Positions 36,275 through 47,104 of a DNA stretch of 64,000 nucleotides are shown here, piece after piece (position 1 is the first letter of the stretch; each line of letters starts with the position of its first letter). A program made the translations under genes and the position numbers. Below the pieces are notes generated by a model, which ran no database searches, had not been told where the DNA came from, and saw only the letters and a list, made by a program, of their open reading frames with translations. Origin of the DNA: Formicarius rufipectus (lineage: Eukaryota > Chordata > Aves > Passeriformes > Formicariidae); assembly GCA_013399695.1 (NCBI GenBank), contig VXAU01000305.1, positions 246,361-310,360 of the forward strand. The letters run 5' to 3'.

Positions 36275-36339
36275 ACTATCACAAATATTGTAACATTATC
36301 TTTGACCTTTTGCTCATTTAACCCTTGTTCAATGTAATT

Positions 36340-36465
36340 TATGAATCACAGAATCATAGACTTAGTCAAGTTGGAAAAGACCTCTGAGATCATCAAGTTC
36401 AGTTTTTGACTGAACACCACCATGTAAACTAGGCCATGGTACTGATTACAATGTCCAGTCTTTCA
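36340..36465 (-). mobile_element. CR1 LINE, 3' end
   Basis: Plus strand contains AATCACAGAATCATAGACTT, then AGTTGGAAAAGACCTCTGAG, ATCATCAAGTTCAG and ACACCACCATG, the reverse complement of a CR1 3' tail. It lies between the two inverted family B LTRs and directly beside the truncated end of copy 2, so insertion of this CR1, or a deletion next to it, may have removed the 3' half of that LTR. Confidence 0.88.
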
Positions 36466-36474
36466 GACTGGAAG

Positions 36475-36847
36475 TTGGAAATACCCAATCTCTCCCCCAG
36501 GGTGGAGAGTTCCACAAAGTGTGATTTAATCTGTGAGGTGAATCATGGAATATTTTTGGCATCCTTAATGGCCCATTAGCAGACATGACCCCTCAGGTGG
36601 ATGTGAAGGTGCTAATGGGTCCCCGAAGAGCAGTTATCACACCTGAGTCATAGGTGTGAAGACAGCAGAACTTCCTTATCTCACAGAAGTTCCTAAACAC
36701 CCAGTTTGTAGCCTGAGGGGTTGGGTGTGCCCTAGACAGCTGCTGCAAATTGGCCATTGTGAGCAGTTCATGAGAAAAATTACATAGAGGGTTTAGAATA
36801 CACCCCCACACAGTGACAAACTGATCCTGGCTACTATAACCAGGACA
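36475..36847 (-). mobile_element. 5' half of an LTR in inverted orientation (family B, copy 2)
   Basis: In its own direction it begins TGTCCTGGTT at 36847, exactly as copy 1, and is identical to copy 1 for the first 66 bases. Beyond that it diverges by roughly a tenth. It stops near 36475-36485, just short of the TATA region, where a CR1 tail adjoins. Unlike copy 1 it retains about 53 bases around GTGTGATAACTGC (its own strand). The base string outside its 5' end, read in its direction, is ACTAT, the same five bases that follow the 3' end of copy 1. Together the two copies form an inverted repeat of about 370 bases around a spacer near 570 bases. Confidence 0.9.
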
Positions 36848-37449
36848 ATAGTGATCCCACTATGTTTACATCCATATTATCATGTTACTTAACATTTCAC
36901 CTATGCAATTGGTTGTAGTCTCAAAAGAACTCTAGATTTTGACATGATTTAAAACTAGACAGCATTTTTCATATAAATATGTCTTGAATAATAGTGATCT
37001 CTTCTTTAAACTGAAGCTTAAATTAGAAAAATTATTATTGATTCTTATTTCCTATTTTTCACAAAAATGTTCTGCATGTCTTCTGTAGATTACTTGTAAA
37101 TACATTAAGATTAATGAGATGCTACGGCTGACTAAATAAACAAATAAAAACAATTTCATTTGGCTTCACAACAGATGTTTCCTTTAATTAAAATATAAGC
37201 CTTCACAGGATAGCTAGTAAGGACTTTGCTAGGACCTGAGATACTGTAAACCCAAGGTCAAAACCTTGTGTCTAGTTAGAGGTATTTGCACAACTCTCAA
37301 TACCTCACCTCAATAAATAGCTCAAGCTGTGTTCAGTGGTAGAAGTAGGAACATACTGAAGCTCCCTTTGAATTGGTAAAAATTCTTGCCTTCCTTTACA
37401 TTAACCAGGAACTAAGGAAACTTCTGGTGAAATCACTAGAATTCTGTTA

Positions 37450-37522
37450 GAGGACAAAAAAAAACCCAAAAAAACCCCAAAAAACAAACAAACAAACAAA
37501 CAAAAAAAAACAACAAAAAAAA
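37450..37522. repeat. AC-rich low-complexity tract
   Basis: A-runs interrupted by CCC, CCCC and (CAAA)n units, C and A only. Confidence 0.9.
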
Positions 37523-37597
37523 GATAATACGAGAAATCAACATTAAAAAAAGTAAAATTATTTATTAGAAAAAAATCACAGTTCCACCTTTAGAAAT

Positions 37598-37650
37598 AAA
37601 AACAAACAAACAAAACAAAACAAAACCAAAACAAAAAAACCCCAAACAAA
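37598..37650. repeat. AC-rich low-complexity tract
   Basis: Irregular ACAAA, CAAAA and CCCC units about 80 bases after the previous tract. Confidence 0.9.
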
Positions 37651-39801
37651 CTCATAACCTTGTAAATGGAAAAACCTGAAAAATACTTGAAAATTAATTT
37701 TAAAATGGATCAAGTAAACATTAACGTGAAATTTAGGTGATGGATTTGGTTTTATTTACTTTTTATTATTTATTTGCCAAGTATTTTTTTGAAAGGTTCA
37801 CAGTACACCTTATAGCTGCTATTGACTTAGAAAGGTATTAAGCCTTGGAACTACATGGAAAACACTTGCATTTGGAGTTAGTTTTATAAAAGTGAGACTT
37901 TCTAAAGACTTATCAAAAAGTCCTAAGATAGAGACAATTTGACAGACTTGATTTAGTATTTGCATTTAAGGAAAATCATACAAATAATACAAAAAGGGAA
38001 AAATACATGCAAAATAGATTTCAAGTCTGTGGCCTGCTCCTTTTGGATGAGTTGAAACTTTGGCTTTATCCCATGATGTAAAATCAAATTCTGAGTTAAT
38101 TTTGAGTTAGAGAACTGTTTTAGTTGCAGAGTGTAGGGGAGAAAGTGTGGGGAGGTGTTATTTGCCCTCAGAGTGACTTTCTGTTCTGTGAAAATATATG
38201 GAATGTATCCTTCAAAAATATTTATGGCTATATCAGCTTCCTTTTATTTTTAATGGACTTTAATGTTTTAACGGGCTGACCTTGAATTTATAAAGCTCAA
38301 AAATGGCAAGGTAAACTGTCATCAAAGGTGAGCAATGGCAACAGCCTAACGATCCATAATCCATGAAACTGAGGCAAACCTTTGATTTCAGTGAATGGTT
38401 TATTAGACATTTACTGAAGTCATTTACTTGATATTTCAATACCAAAATGCTGGCCATAACATGGCAGTCTACCAAGATAATCGTCTGATTCATATTTGCC
38501 TGGCACACATCACAAAAGCTTATCATAAAATAAATAATCTGATAAACTTCAAATAATATTTTAAGTTTCAGGTCCTTGTCTCCAAGAGCAATGGGAGAAA
38601 CATTATTAAAGCAGATGAATTCTGAGCAAATGTACTATAGCCATACATTCCATGTTTTCCTTAATATTGAAAGCATCAGCAGCAGTGACTTGAGGGCAGT
38701 GCATTTGACTGGCATTCACATATTTGCATATTTGACAGTTGTGATGAATTGGAAATTCTGAATTTTAACCCTGCTTTTGATACACTGTATTTGGGCATTT
38801 GCCCATTTAAGTGACTTTGTTTCACTTTCTGTATAAAGAGAGTTACTGTAAAACTTCTATATCTCAAAAACTTAAGTACTTTTGTCAAAATCTATTGAAG
38901 ATAAAAGATTCAAGTAATTTTAATGTAATCAAATTAAGTCTTAGACAATAGAGTTACTTCTCAAATCTGAACTTTTTAGTGAATAAGTCATTGTGTCTGG
39001 CAGTTGATTCTTCTGCATGCTAAGACATGCAGCTAATGGGTGCAGTCAGACAGCTAATTCCCATTTTAGTATTTTAGGAATAGACTTTCAGATAGGAAAT
39101 TAGATACAGGACTTTCATTAGCATAAATATAGAATCTATTTTTACAAACAGGCTTTGTATCTAGAAATTCATGTATCATGGATTTTCAATGTTATGTGTT
39201 ACAGTGAACCATTTAACGCTTGCATAATCAATTTAGTTTGAACTTGTAAACAGTACAGGGCAAAAAGTAGGAAAGGAAAATTGAGAAAGGAAGAAAAAAG
39301 CAATTGGAGTGTTAACTAAGCCAAAATAGAAAGCTGAAATTTAAAGCTCCAGTTGATGTAAATGGGGTGCTCTTCAGAAATTGCAATTACATTTATGAGC
39401 AACAAAAAAGATATGTGCTTATTATTTTGGCTGAATTTTGGTTAGGTTTGTCAGAATGGGACTTCTCAAGGCATCAAGGTGGGCCCTCACAGAGCATATT
39501 TAATCACCCTAGCAGAGACTAGTAAGAAGAATTGCTGCTCCGGATCTCTTGGCTACACTCTTGCTAATACCACAGAGGGTTTGACTGCCTTTGCTAGAAT
39601 GGTAAGGTACTGTCTCCTGCCCCAGCTCATGTTGCAGGCGTGGCTGCAGTGCCACGTTTGTGTCATTCGGTGGCAGAGAGGATAAGGTAAGGTCTTCCCC
39701 TGGTGCTCTGACCCACATGGGCTCCCAGGATTGCTCAACAACCTGACATTATTGCTTTTCTGTTTGCTGTTTTATCTTTACTGTTAATCTGAAATGGGCG
39801 G

Positions 39802-39885
39802 CGGGCGTTGGCCGAATGGTGTAAGTTGCCGGCTCTGGAGCCGGCTCCTCCTCTGAGGACGCCGGTTCGAATCCCGAGGAACTCA
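39802..39885 (+). pseudogene. Type II tRNA-like sequence with intact Pol III A and B boxes
   Basis: TGGCCGAATGG at 39809-39819 fits the A box, and GGTTCGAATCC at 39864-39874 is a perfect B box. The 55-base distance between them fits a tRNA with a long variable arm, as in tRNA-Leu or tRNA-Ser. An anticodon-type stem GCCGGC/GCCGGC (39828-39833 and 39840-39845) encloses only six bases, TCTGGA, where a tRNA has a seven-base loop. A short variable-arm stem TCCT/AGGA is present. The acceptor and T stems do not pair well, and no T4 terminator follows nearby. It is therefore a tRNA pseudogene or the head of a tRNA-derived SINE, not a working tRNA. The segment and the 80 bases after it hold about 14 CpG sites, unusual for this window. 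Confidence 0.6.
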
Positions 39886-40002
39886 CTGTCGCCATCCGAG
39901 CGTGCTCAGCCATGGCAAGATGAACTTCAGGAGTAAAGGGGGTGGGGCCAGTTCCGTACACACTGTGCCTCACCTAAAACATCCATTGCGCAGGCTTATC
40001 CC

Positions 40003-40170
40003 AAAAGCAGGTAAAGGGAGATGATCTTCTCTCTCTACTCAGCACTGGCAAGGCCACATCTGGACTGCTGGATCCAGATCTGATTTCTTCAATATAAGAA
40101 AGACAGGGAACTTACTAGACCAGCCCAGAGAAAGGCTACAAAAATGATTATAGGGCTTTAGCATTTAACT
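40003..40170 (+). mobile_element. CR1 LINE, internal fragment
   Basis: Reads GGGAGATGATCTTCTCTC, then CTCTACTCAGCACTGGCAAG, GCCACATCTGGACTGC, CTTCAATATAAGAAAGACAG and GAGAAAGGCTACAAAAATGA: the CR1 ORF2 C-terminal region in sense orientation. It ends after TTATAGGGCTTT without reaching the 3' tail. It begins about 115 bases after the tRNA-like sequence in the same direction. CR1-mobilised SINEs join a tRNA head to a CR1 3' tail, but this part of CR1 is not the 3' tail, so a SINE is not shown. Confidence 0.85.
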
Positions 40171-40967
40171 TAGAATATTGAGAGCGCTTAATCATATTCA
40201 AAATGACAATCAGAGTTCCATTAAGAACCCTCTCAAACATGTCATGAAGCCATAAATGTAGGACAAGCACTTATTGTGTATTATTAATGGGGTTCTGCAG
40301 GTTAAAGTAATCATATTCATATACTGTATCACACTATCCAAAGTTCTCAAATTACCCACAAGTAATTTAATATACTTTAATCATAAGTCTACAAGCACTG
40401 CCAAAATCCATTTGCATTTTTTCCATTGAATAGGAGGTTACACAGCGCAATATGATAGAAATATACTTTAAAATAAAATATTCCTTTGGAATGTCAAGTA
40501 GATATATACCAGAGACAACATATTGCCTCTGTGCCTTAGATGATGGATTAAAGAATACGGTGCTGCAACAGGACTAAACTACTTAGATCACTGATGAAAG
40601 GTTTCATGTCAAAAGGCTTGTACAAACCTTATGGGCACTGACCCACAGTGGCAGCAGTTATCAGTTCTTGCTGCATCTCACAGGATGTAACAGAAGAGAC
40701 TTTTCCTCTCAGAACAACTTTCTCATAATTTTACAGCATATCAAGGGACTATATTAGTCATTATCAGCACAATGTAGACTGTGTTAGGCAATATTACATC
40801 AAGAAGCAGAGACCTAATTAGGGAAAAAAGTTCATGTTAAAAATTTCCTTTAGTTGAAGAACATTTTGATAAGTATACAGTTAAATATATAGATATATTC
40901 TAAATCTGTGTTGCCATTAGACCTACTAACAAAATAATGAACAAAACTGAAACATAGAAACAGACAA

Positions 40968-41035
40968 TTATTCATTTTGGAAGGGACAACTTGAGATCAT
41001 CTGGTTCAGTCCCATAGGCCAAGGCATCTATTAAT
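40968..41035 (-). mobile_element. CR1 LINE, 3' tail remnant
   Basis: Plus strand reads ATTCATTTTGGAAGGGACAA, then CTTGAGATCATCTGGTTCAG and TCCC, the reverse complement of a CR1 3' tail. Short and diverged. Confidence 0.75.
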
Positions 41036-42791
41036 GTGACAAACACAGTAAACTTCTCATATTTCTCCTTGGTTCTCTGACACAATTTTCTTAATTTTTG
41101 TTGTGTCTGTCTAGTCCATCAATATTGTCAGGTCATAATCCATTATTACTTTTTACTTTTTATTTTTCTAACTGTTAACCCAACACAGTCATCACTAATA
41201 ATAAAGATCCATAATAGAAACATGATTTATAACATATTGTTATAATTCCATGTAAAAGCATTGTTTTGTAGTGCAGATCCCTGCAGTATAAATTTCATAG
41301 ATATTCCAGTGTTTTTACCAATAGAAATAAAAACTGTGTTAAATGTAGAGATAATACTTGCCTCTGTTCATTGAAATCCTTCTCCAAGCTCTGTATTTCT
41401 GCAATGTCTACCAGAAAATTTTACAGCAAATTTTAGATAGCTGAATAAAGGTCTGACATACACTCTTCTTCTTGCCCCAGTTTCAGAAGTCAGAGGTGTA
41501 AAGAAATAGGCTGCAAAGGAAACCAAGCTCCTGATGTGTTTTTTCTTTTACCTACACAAACATTTCTTCGTGGACATCTTGCTGCATGAAGAGAGTGTGG
41601 ATTCCCTGATAAATATGGGATGAACATTCAATTTTTCTGACAGCTGATCACACAAGGCAGAAGACCGCAGAAGTACTTGTTTGCACATACTGCTAAAGAA
41701 GGAGAAATATGGTGCTTTTCCATCCAGTAAAATACGACATATTGTTGTATGTTGTACTAAAATGGTAGAATTCATTTATTCTAAAAAAATTGTGTTAGAC
41801 ATTGGTCCTCTTGATGTTGATTTTATGTCCAGTCAGCACATGGCAGGATGGTAAAGAAAATATTAATAATATTTTCCTTTAGTTTCCTATGTTATTACGA
41901 CAAGTTGAAAAGAAGCTCCAAGATTTCCTTGAGGGAATTGCTCAAGGCCACTGACTATGTCTCAGAACATGACATATAGTCCTCTGCTTAAACCACACAA
42001 TTTCACTAAAGAAAAACTGTTCTCTACACATTAATAAAAAGGTCTGATCTGAGTGACACAGAAGAACAGTAGCATTTTTTATCTGCATTATAGTTTTTTC
42101 CTGACGTGGGACTCATGCAGGAGGAAAACACATAAAATCAGGTGACTTTGAATGGAATTCTTCTGACAAAATCTAAATGTCTACATTTTAAATAGTCATC
42201 TAAGTGATATATTATTTATATATATATATTTATAATATATTCCAATACTTCCCTGGACAGATGCCACACAGCACTAGTTAGGAATTGTTCCCAACAGATA
42301 TTTTGGACATGTCAACAGTTACTGTGATGAAGAAGCATGTAAGCATCAGCAAATCTGTATCAGTTAGACAAAGAGCCAAGGAAAAAGTCTCAGTCTGCTT
42401 TATTTGCTGGTCCACACACTTAGCTGGTTTAAAATAGTTCATGTAATGCCTGTAACATACAAATACAACAGCTTTGGAGAAGCCTTTCCTTGGCTTTCTT
42501 GTTCATTAAGTATATAAGTACTTTCTATTTTTCTGTTTCTGATGATAAGGGGAAAAAAAAGAGTTGAAAGCAGAAAAGGGGACAGATCTTTTCTTTATTA
42601 AAGACTGTTTTTACTATATCAGCTCTCAAGTAATTTTCATAGCATGAGAAAAAAGCCCAGAGGATTTCAATGCTCTTTCTAAATATTCACAAAAGAGAAT
42701 TATATACAAGTTAAATGATATTTAAGAAATCCAGGCTATCAAGCATATCAGTTTAAAATCTATTAAGCTGGTGAAGTTCTGGCGTTCTGTA

Positions 42792-42833
42792 ATTTTACAG
42801 ATGTTTGAAATTTACAGGATTTTACAGATGTTT
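42792..42833. repeat. 15-base direct repeat, 27 bases apart
   Basis: ATTTTACAGATGTTT occurs at 42792-42806 and 42819-42833. The spacer also contains TTTACAGG, so this looks like a decayed 27-base tandem duplication. Confidence 0.85.
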
Positions 42834-43422
42834 AAAAATCCCTTATATTCAAAACTAAAGTACAACTGCAACATAGTGTGCACTTAGAATCTCCTATTCC
42901 AGAAAATAAAAGGCTTCAGGAGGGCTAGATTTTCTTTTTAGTCCTAAAGTCAAAGATTAACACCACTTTGTCCCCTACACTTGTCTCTTTGACCAATCAG
43001 TTCAGGTTCATCCTGCTTAGGTCACATTATCATAATAGGTCTAGAACCGTTTCCATACTAAAGTCTTAACAGGGTTTTCTAATACTTTTGCTAAGCACTC
43101 ACACAGTACTGTCCCACAGTAAAGCAGAACTAAAGCTTAGAGAGGGCAACAGGAACCTTACAAAGGATCCAGAAGAGGAAATGCCACATGATCTACTTGA
43201 AAATAGTGCGTTGATTTAAAAAAAAAATTAATGTGGATGTGGAATTAATATTTAAGTGCTAAAGATGTGATTGTATGTAATTCTGAGTAAAAGCTGAATG
43301 AAATTGAAATGCTTAGCTTTATAAAGATCTTTCATAGCATGAGTCATAACTAAAATGAACGAGTGCAAAAGAAATAAATATTTTCATTCAAAATTTGCTG
43401 GCATGTAAAATGCAAATATGTT

Positions 43423-43458
43423 CATTAAAATGTGGATTTTAATACATTAAAATGTGGA
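43423..43458. repeat. 14-base direct repeat, 22 bases apart
   Basis: CATTAAAATGTGGA occurs at 43423-43436 and 43445-43458, separated by TTTTAATA. Probably a local 22-base duplication with changes. Confidence 0.85.
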
Positions 43459-44215
43459 AAATATGTGAAGCCATCTCAAAATAAAATCTCCAACAGAAAG
43501 ATATGACAATTTAGCCAACCATAAACAGCTTGGCAGAGTCAAGAACTGCGAATGCCACAGGATTCTGGTCAATACACTGATTATAAAACCTATTAGGAGA
43601 TTTCTTACTGGCCAGACAGTTATTTCTTGCAGAATGAGATAGTTTTTGAATATTAGTTTGCAATGCTTTGAAGGAAAAATTAAGCTGTGATTGGAAATTT
43701 TGGGTTGAGAGATATAGCTTGGAGGTTCAGCTCAGATACTGATGTTTCTAAAGAATGTATAGCTGATAAGTTTTTTAACACACATGGTTTTGAACTAAAT
43801 GATTGAGTGAAGTTTGATGAATATCTTGTAATAAAAATAAACGATATGTTCTTCATCAACAAGTAATCACAAGAAAATTAAAATTATAATGACTAAAAAG
43901 ATGGTGTATTCTAGATGTATTATGGAAATTATTGTCTCAAATAAAGTAGTTGGAGAATATTTTAAAATCCAGGAAAATTCAGCTACATAGGAAAAGCCTC
44001 ATGACAATGTCTCATTCATATGTATACACAAATATATGTATGTATATCTGTCTCCTACATATATATGTAAAATATATAAATCTATAAGAAATATATTCAC
44101 AGGTATGTTCTGTAAACGTATTAATAATGAAAAAAAAAATCCTGCTAATAATTGCTTGCACTGATTTAAAGGTAAACTGATGGGAGAAATGAACCTTCCC
44201 CAAGAGAGATTATAA

Positions 44216-44840
44216 ATTAGAGCTACAATTTACTAAAAAGATTGCAATAAATAAAATGATACAGAGAAAAAGGGTTTTTAACCCATAGAAACCAGATGTA
44301 TAAACCAGCACCCTGGGGCACAAACAGAATGGCGTTTGTCATCCCCTTTGATGAGCACCATGTGGTCCCCCTGAGCACGAAGTGAAAAGGAAAGGAAAAC
44401 CTCTTGGCAATGATGATGGTCGCAGTCTTGTCAAGAGTGGCAGTCACAGTCCTGTTGAGGTTCTGGTTCTCCTTTGGATCCGATGAGTGGTTCCTTAAAT
44501 CCCAAACTCCAAGATTATATATGCTCAGGTTCATGTGGGAATGCCCAGTACTTCCCCCTGTGGTAGGGAGTTTCACAATGGGTGATTTAACTCTGTGAGT
44601 CATGGGATATTTTTGGAATCTTGGATGGCCCATTAGCAGACATGACCCCTCTGGCTGGGTGTGAAGGTGGTAATTTCTCCGTGAAGGGGAGTTATCACAT
44701 CTGAGTCATTGGTGTGAAGACAGAAACATTTCCCTACCTCACAGGGTTTTTTAACACCCAGCTTGTAGCCTGAGGGGTCAGGTGTGCCCTGGGCAGCTGC
44801 TGCAAACCATTCATTATTAACAGTCCATCAGAAATTACAG
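44216..44840 (-). mobile_element. Solo LTR on the minus strand (family B, copy 3)
   Basis: In its own direction it contains TTTGCAGCAGCTGCCCAGGG, CACCCAGCCAGAGGGGTCAT, TCTGCTAATGGGCCATCCAA and AATCACCCATTGTGAAACTC, all matching copy 1, then a TATATAA box (plus strand about 44514-44520) and a region matching the copy 1 R segment. The first 55 or so bases of the LTR are missing or unrecognisable, and the U5 end is cut off near 44216. It keeps the 53-base segment missing in copy 1. More diverged from copies 1 and 2 than those are from each other, so it is likely an older insertion or another subfamily. Confidence 0.85.
44223..44633 (-). other. Open frame inside family B LTR (136 codons, longest in window)
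   Basis: Lies in the same position and frame as the 124-codon frame of copy 1. Shared short blocks include KSPIVKL near the start and NHSSDPKE against SSDPEE in copy 1. No signal peptide, domain or known motif was recognised. An open frame in two diverged copies could reflect an old LTR-encoded protein or simple inheritance of an open ancestor frame. Confidence 0.25.
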
Positions 44841-46687
44841 AAAGAGTTGTGTTGGCCAGATAAAATACCATCCTGCCTCAAAAATCTGTGAATTTCTTGC
44901 AAAAATGTACACCAATAGCTGCTGCAACTTCTAATAATGAAACTGTTTTTACCAGTATGTTTTTAACTTAGAGGCATTTCTTTTCTACATTTATTTGATG
45001 GCTGCATAGCACTTTTTAAACATTGCTTCTCACATTCCTTCTCATTCCTTCATTCTCTGCCTGGTTTTGAGGTCACAGACTCTAGAAGAGGCCTCTAGAA
45101 ACTAAATTTCTCTAATTTGAACAGAAATGTATGAACAAAAAATGTGGCATTTATCCCAGACTGAGAGATCAACCAAGTTACGCAGAATAGGAGAAGTAAT
45201 TGCTTTTTCTTAGTAAGATGTCAAATCTTTTAAAACCAACATGCACAGGAAGTCTATTCATTTTCCCCTACAGTGGATATTAGCACAGACAGTTTGGGTT
45301 AATACGAACAAAATAAGTATGTAAACCTTCTACATACTGTATTTATGGTATTATAAAGATCTCTGATGGTTTTGCCTTCAATGATAGAATTTATTTCAGA
45401 ATTTCTTTTGTTGATGCACAAGGGAGACTTTGGACATAGCTATTAAGCACAGCAGAGCCCTGTATCTCATTGAAAATGGTATTTTGTGGAAATAGCAGAC
45501 ACCTCTGACTTGTGGTTAATGTAGTTTAAATACAGACACAACTCTTGCATTTAAAAGGAGTGATATATTTCTCATTCTATCATAATTGTACAATACTGCA
45601 TTGAGTTTTGCTATTTTTTTTTTTTCTATTTGAAAATCAGGGCGATCTGTCAGTGGTAGTCTGTTACTCCTTTGCCAGAACAAACTCACTTCCCTAATGT
45701 GGTTTTATGATTTCCATTTGTTAAATTGATGCAGTATTAGCTAACAAACACCAATAATCCACTGCTACTAATCAGTGAGGCAATTTAAGTAATTGCTCTG
45801 CCTAGAACTACTAGTACCTCTCTGTCCCCTGGTAATGACAGTTTTAACTTATTTTGAGAGATGTGTGTACTAATCTCAGTTCATTTCTACCCACTGTGCT
45901 ATCACTCTGCATTTTGAGAAGTTATGTTGAGGCACTCATGTTTAGAACTAGTGACTTGGTATTTTGCCCCTTTAGGGATTTTAGATCTTATTACTCTCTC
46001 ATGAAGACTGTGAGAACTAACACAATACAGTAGAGATTTCATTCTTTGCTCCCCCAAAGTTGAGATTTGTGAAATGGACATGGTGTTAAGCTGAAAGAAT
46101 TTTTGTTATATTTTGTTTTTCCAATTACCTGAGCACCTCAAAAGAGACAGAAAATGAAGGAATCAAAGAGCACTGTAGTCCATGTGGAAATGGCTTCCAT
46201 AGTTGGCTGCAAAGCAAACGTAGCTACTGTATTGCCTTGTAAGATGCTAAGCAGCTGGTAAGATTTAGATGTTGAAAGTCGATGAATAATAGTGAATTTT
46301 CCCTGAGGAATCACATACAGTACATCTTTTTCAGCAATGTGATTTGTGGAATTGAGTGCATCCTCAGCAAGTTTGTCCGTAACATCAAGTGCATGGTGTG
46401 GTGAACAAGCTGTAGGGAAACAGGTGCCCTTGAGAGGTCCCAAACCATTCTATGATATGATGAATACTTTTTATATTGTAGAATCACATCATCCAGCATT
46501 CGCACATATAAGTCTAAAACCTTCCAACTGACCTACAAGGACTTTTCTGATAGCAGGGCATGAACCTAATAAAAAAACAGTCCATATGAAGTCGTAAGTG
46601 ACCAGTTCAGATGATCCCACTGTTTTTCCTTTTGTCCTCATGAATTGAGAGAGTTCTAGACAGCAAACCATAGCATTAATCAGCATA
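44841..46687. other. AT-rich unique DNA, no gene seen
   Basis: No recognised element. Minus-strand frames between 46138 and 46695 (up to 101 codons) show no family I can name and are no longer than chance frames elsewhere. Confidence 0.5.
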
Positions 46688-46865
46688 GCTTTCATAAATA
46701 ATAAGAATAGAGTAGAATAGTCTTTTTCAATTGGAAGGGACCTACATAGCGATCACCTAGTACAATTGCCTGACCCTTTCAGGGCTGATTAGAATTTAAA
46801 CCATATTATAAGGGAATTGTCCACATGACTCTTTAACATGGACAGCCTTGGGACATCAAGAATAC
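46688..46865 (-). mobile_element. CR1 LINE, 3' part
   Basis: Plus strand reads AGAATAGTCTTTTTCAATTG, then GGAAGGGACCTACATAGCGA, TCACCTAGTACAATTGCCTG, TTCAGGGCTGATTAGAA and GACTCTTTAACATGGACAG. This is the antisense 3' end of an avian CR1 subfamily different from its neighbours, recognised by the CCTACA-GATCA wording. Confidence 0.88.
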
Positions 46866-46904
46866 TATCTTTCATCTCAGTACCAACTAAAAATTTTACA
46901 GTGA

Positions 46905-47068
46905 AAATAATTCATTGCAACAACCTCCCCAGAGGTGTGGCAGAGTCAAGATGCAATTGGACAGAGTACTAGATAATCTCACCTAGATTCTCTTTCCCAT
47001 AAAAGATTGAACCAGGTAATGTCTTGAGAATCCTCCCAGCCTCTGCTGCTCTATAATTCTGTGATTTC
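46905..47068 (+). mobile_element. CR1 LINE, 3' end
   Basis: Sense orientation: CCCCAGAGGTGTGGCAGAGT, then a stretch corresponding to the CR1 3' untranslated region (GACAGAGTACTAGATAATCT), ending CTCCCAGCCTCTGC and the terminal ATTCTGTGATT motif at about 47056-47066. It lies back to back with the minus-strand CR1 at 46688-46865. Confidence 0.88.
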
Positions 47069-47104
47069 ACATGTTTCAGTTGGGTCTGGGGAGATGCATA
47101 CAAC

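Larger units (their letters stand above)
36848..39801. other. Unique DNA with AC-rich tracts, no gene seen
   Basis: Contains two AC-rich tracts near 37.5 kb. The segment 38260-38770 is repeat-free, of mixed composition, and contains ATCAAAGG and ATTTGCATA motifs. It could be a conserved regulatory element, but this is only an impression. The segment 39440-39790 is somewhat richer in GC than its surroundings; I recognise nothing in it. Confidence 0.5.
40171..44215. other. AT-rich unique DNA, no gene seen
   Basis: Holds one small CR1 tail (40968-41035), two short direct repeats (near 42.8 and 43.4 kb) and AT-only runs near 42215-42245 and 44015-44075. No coding signal. Confidence 0.55.

Noticed and set aside
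39802..39885. A functional tRNA gene
   Set aside because: Acceptor and T stems do not pair properly, the anticodon loop has six rather than seven bases, and no Pol III terminator follows closely.
46138..46695. Overlapping minus-strand frames of 101, 68 and 64 codons that might be a retrogene or a retroviral remnant
   Set aside because: No motif could be named, three different frames are involved, and lengths are within the range of chance frames elsewhere in the window.
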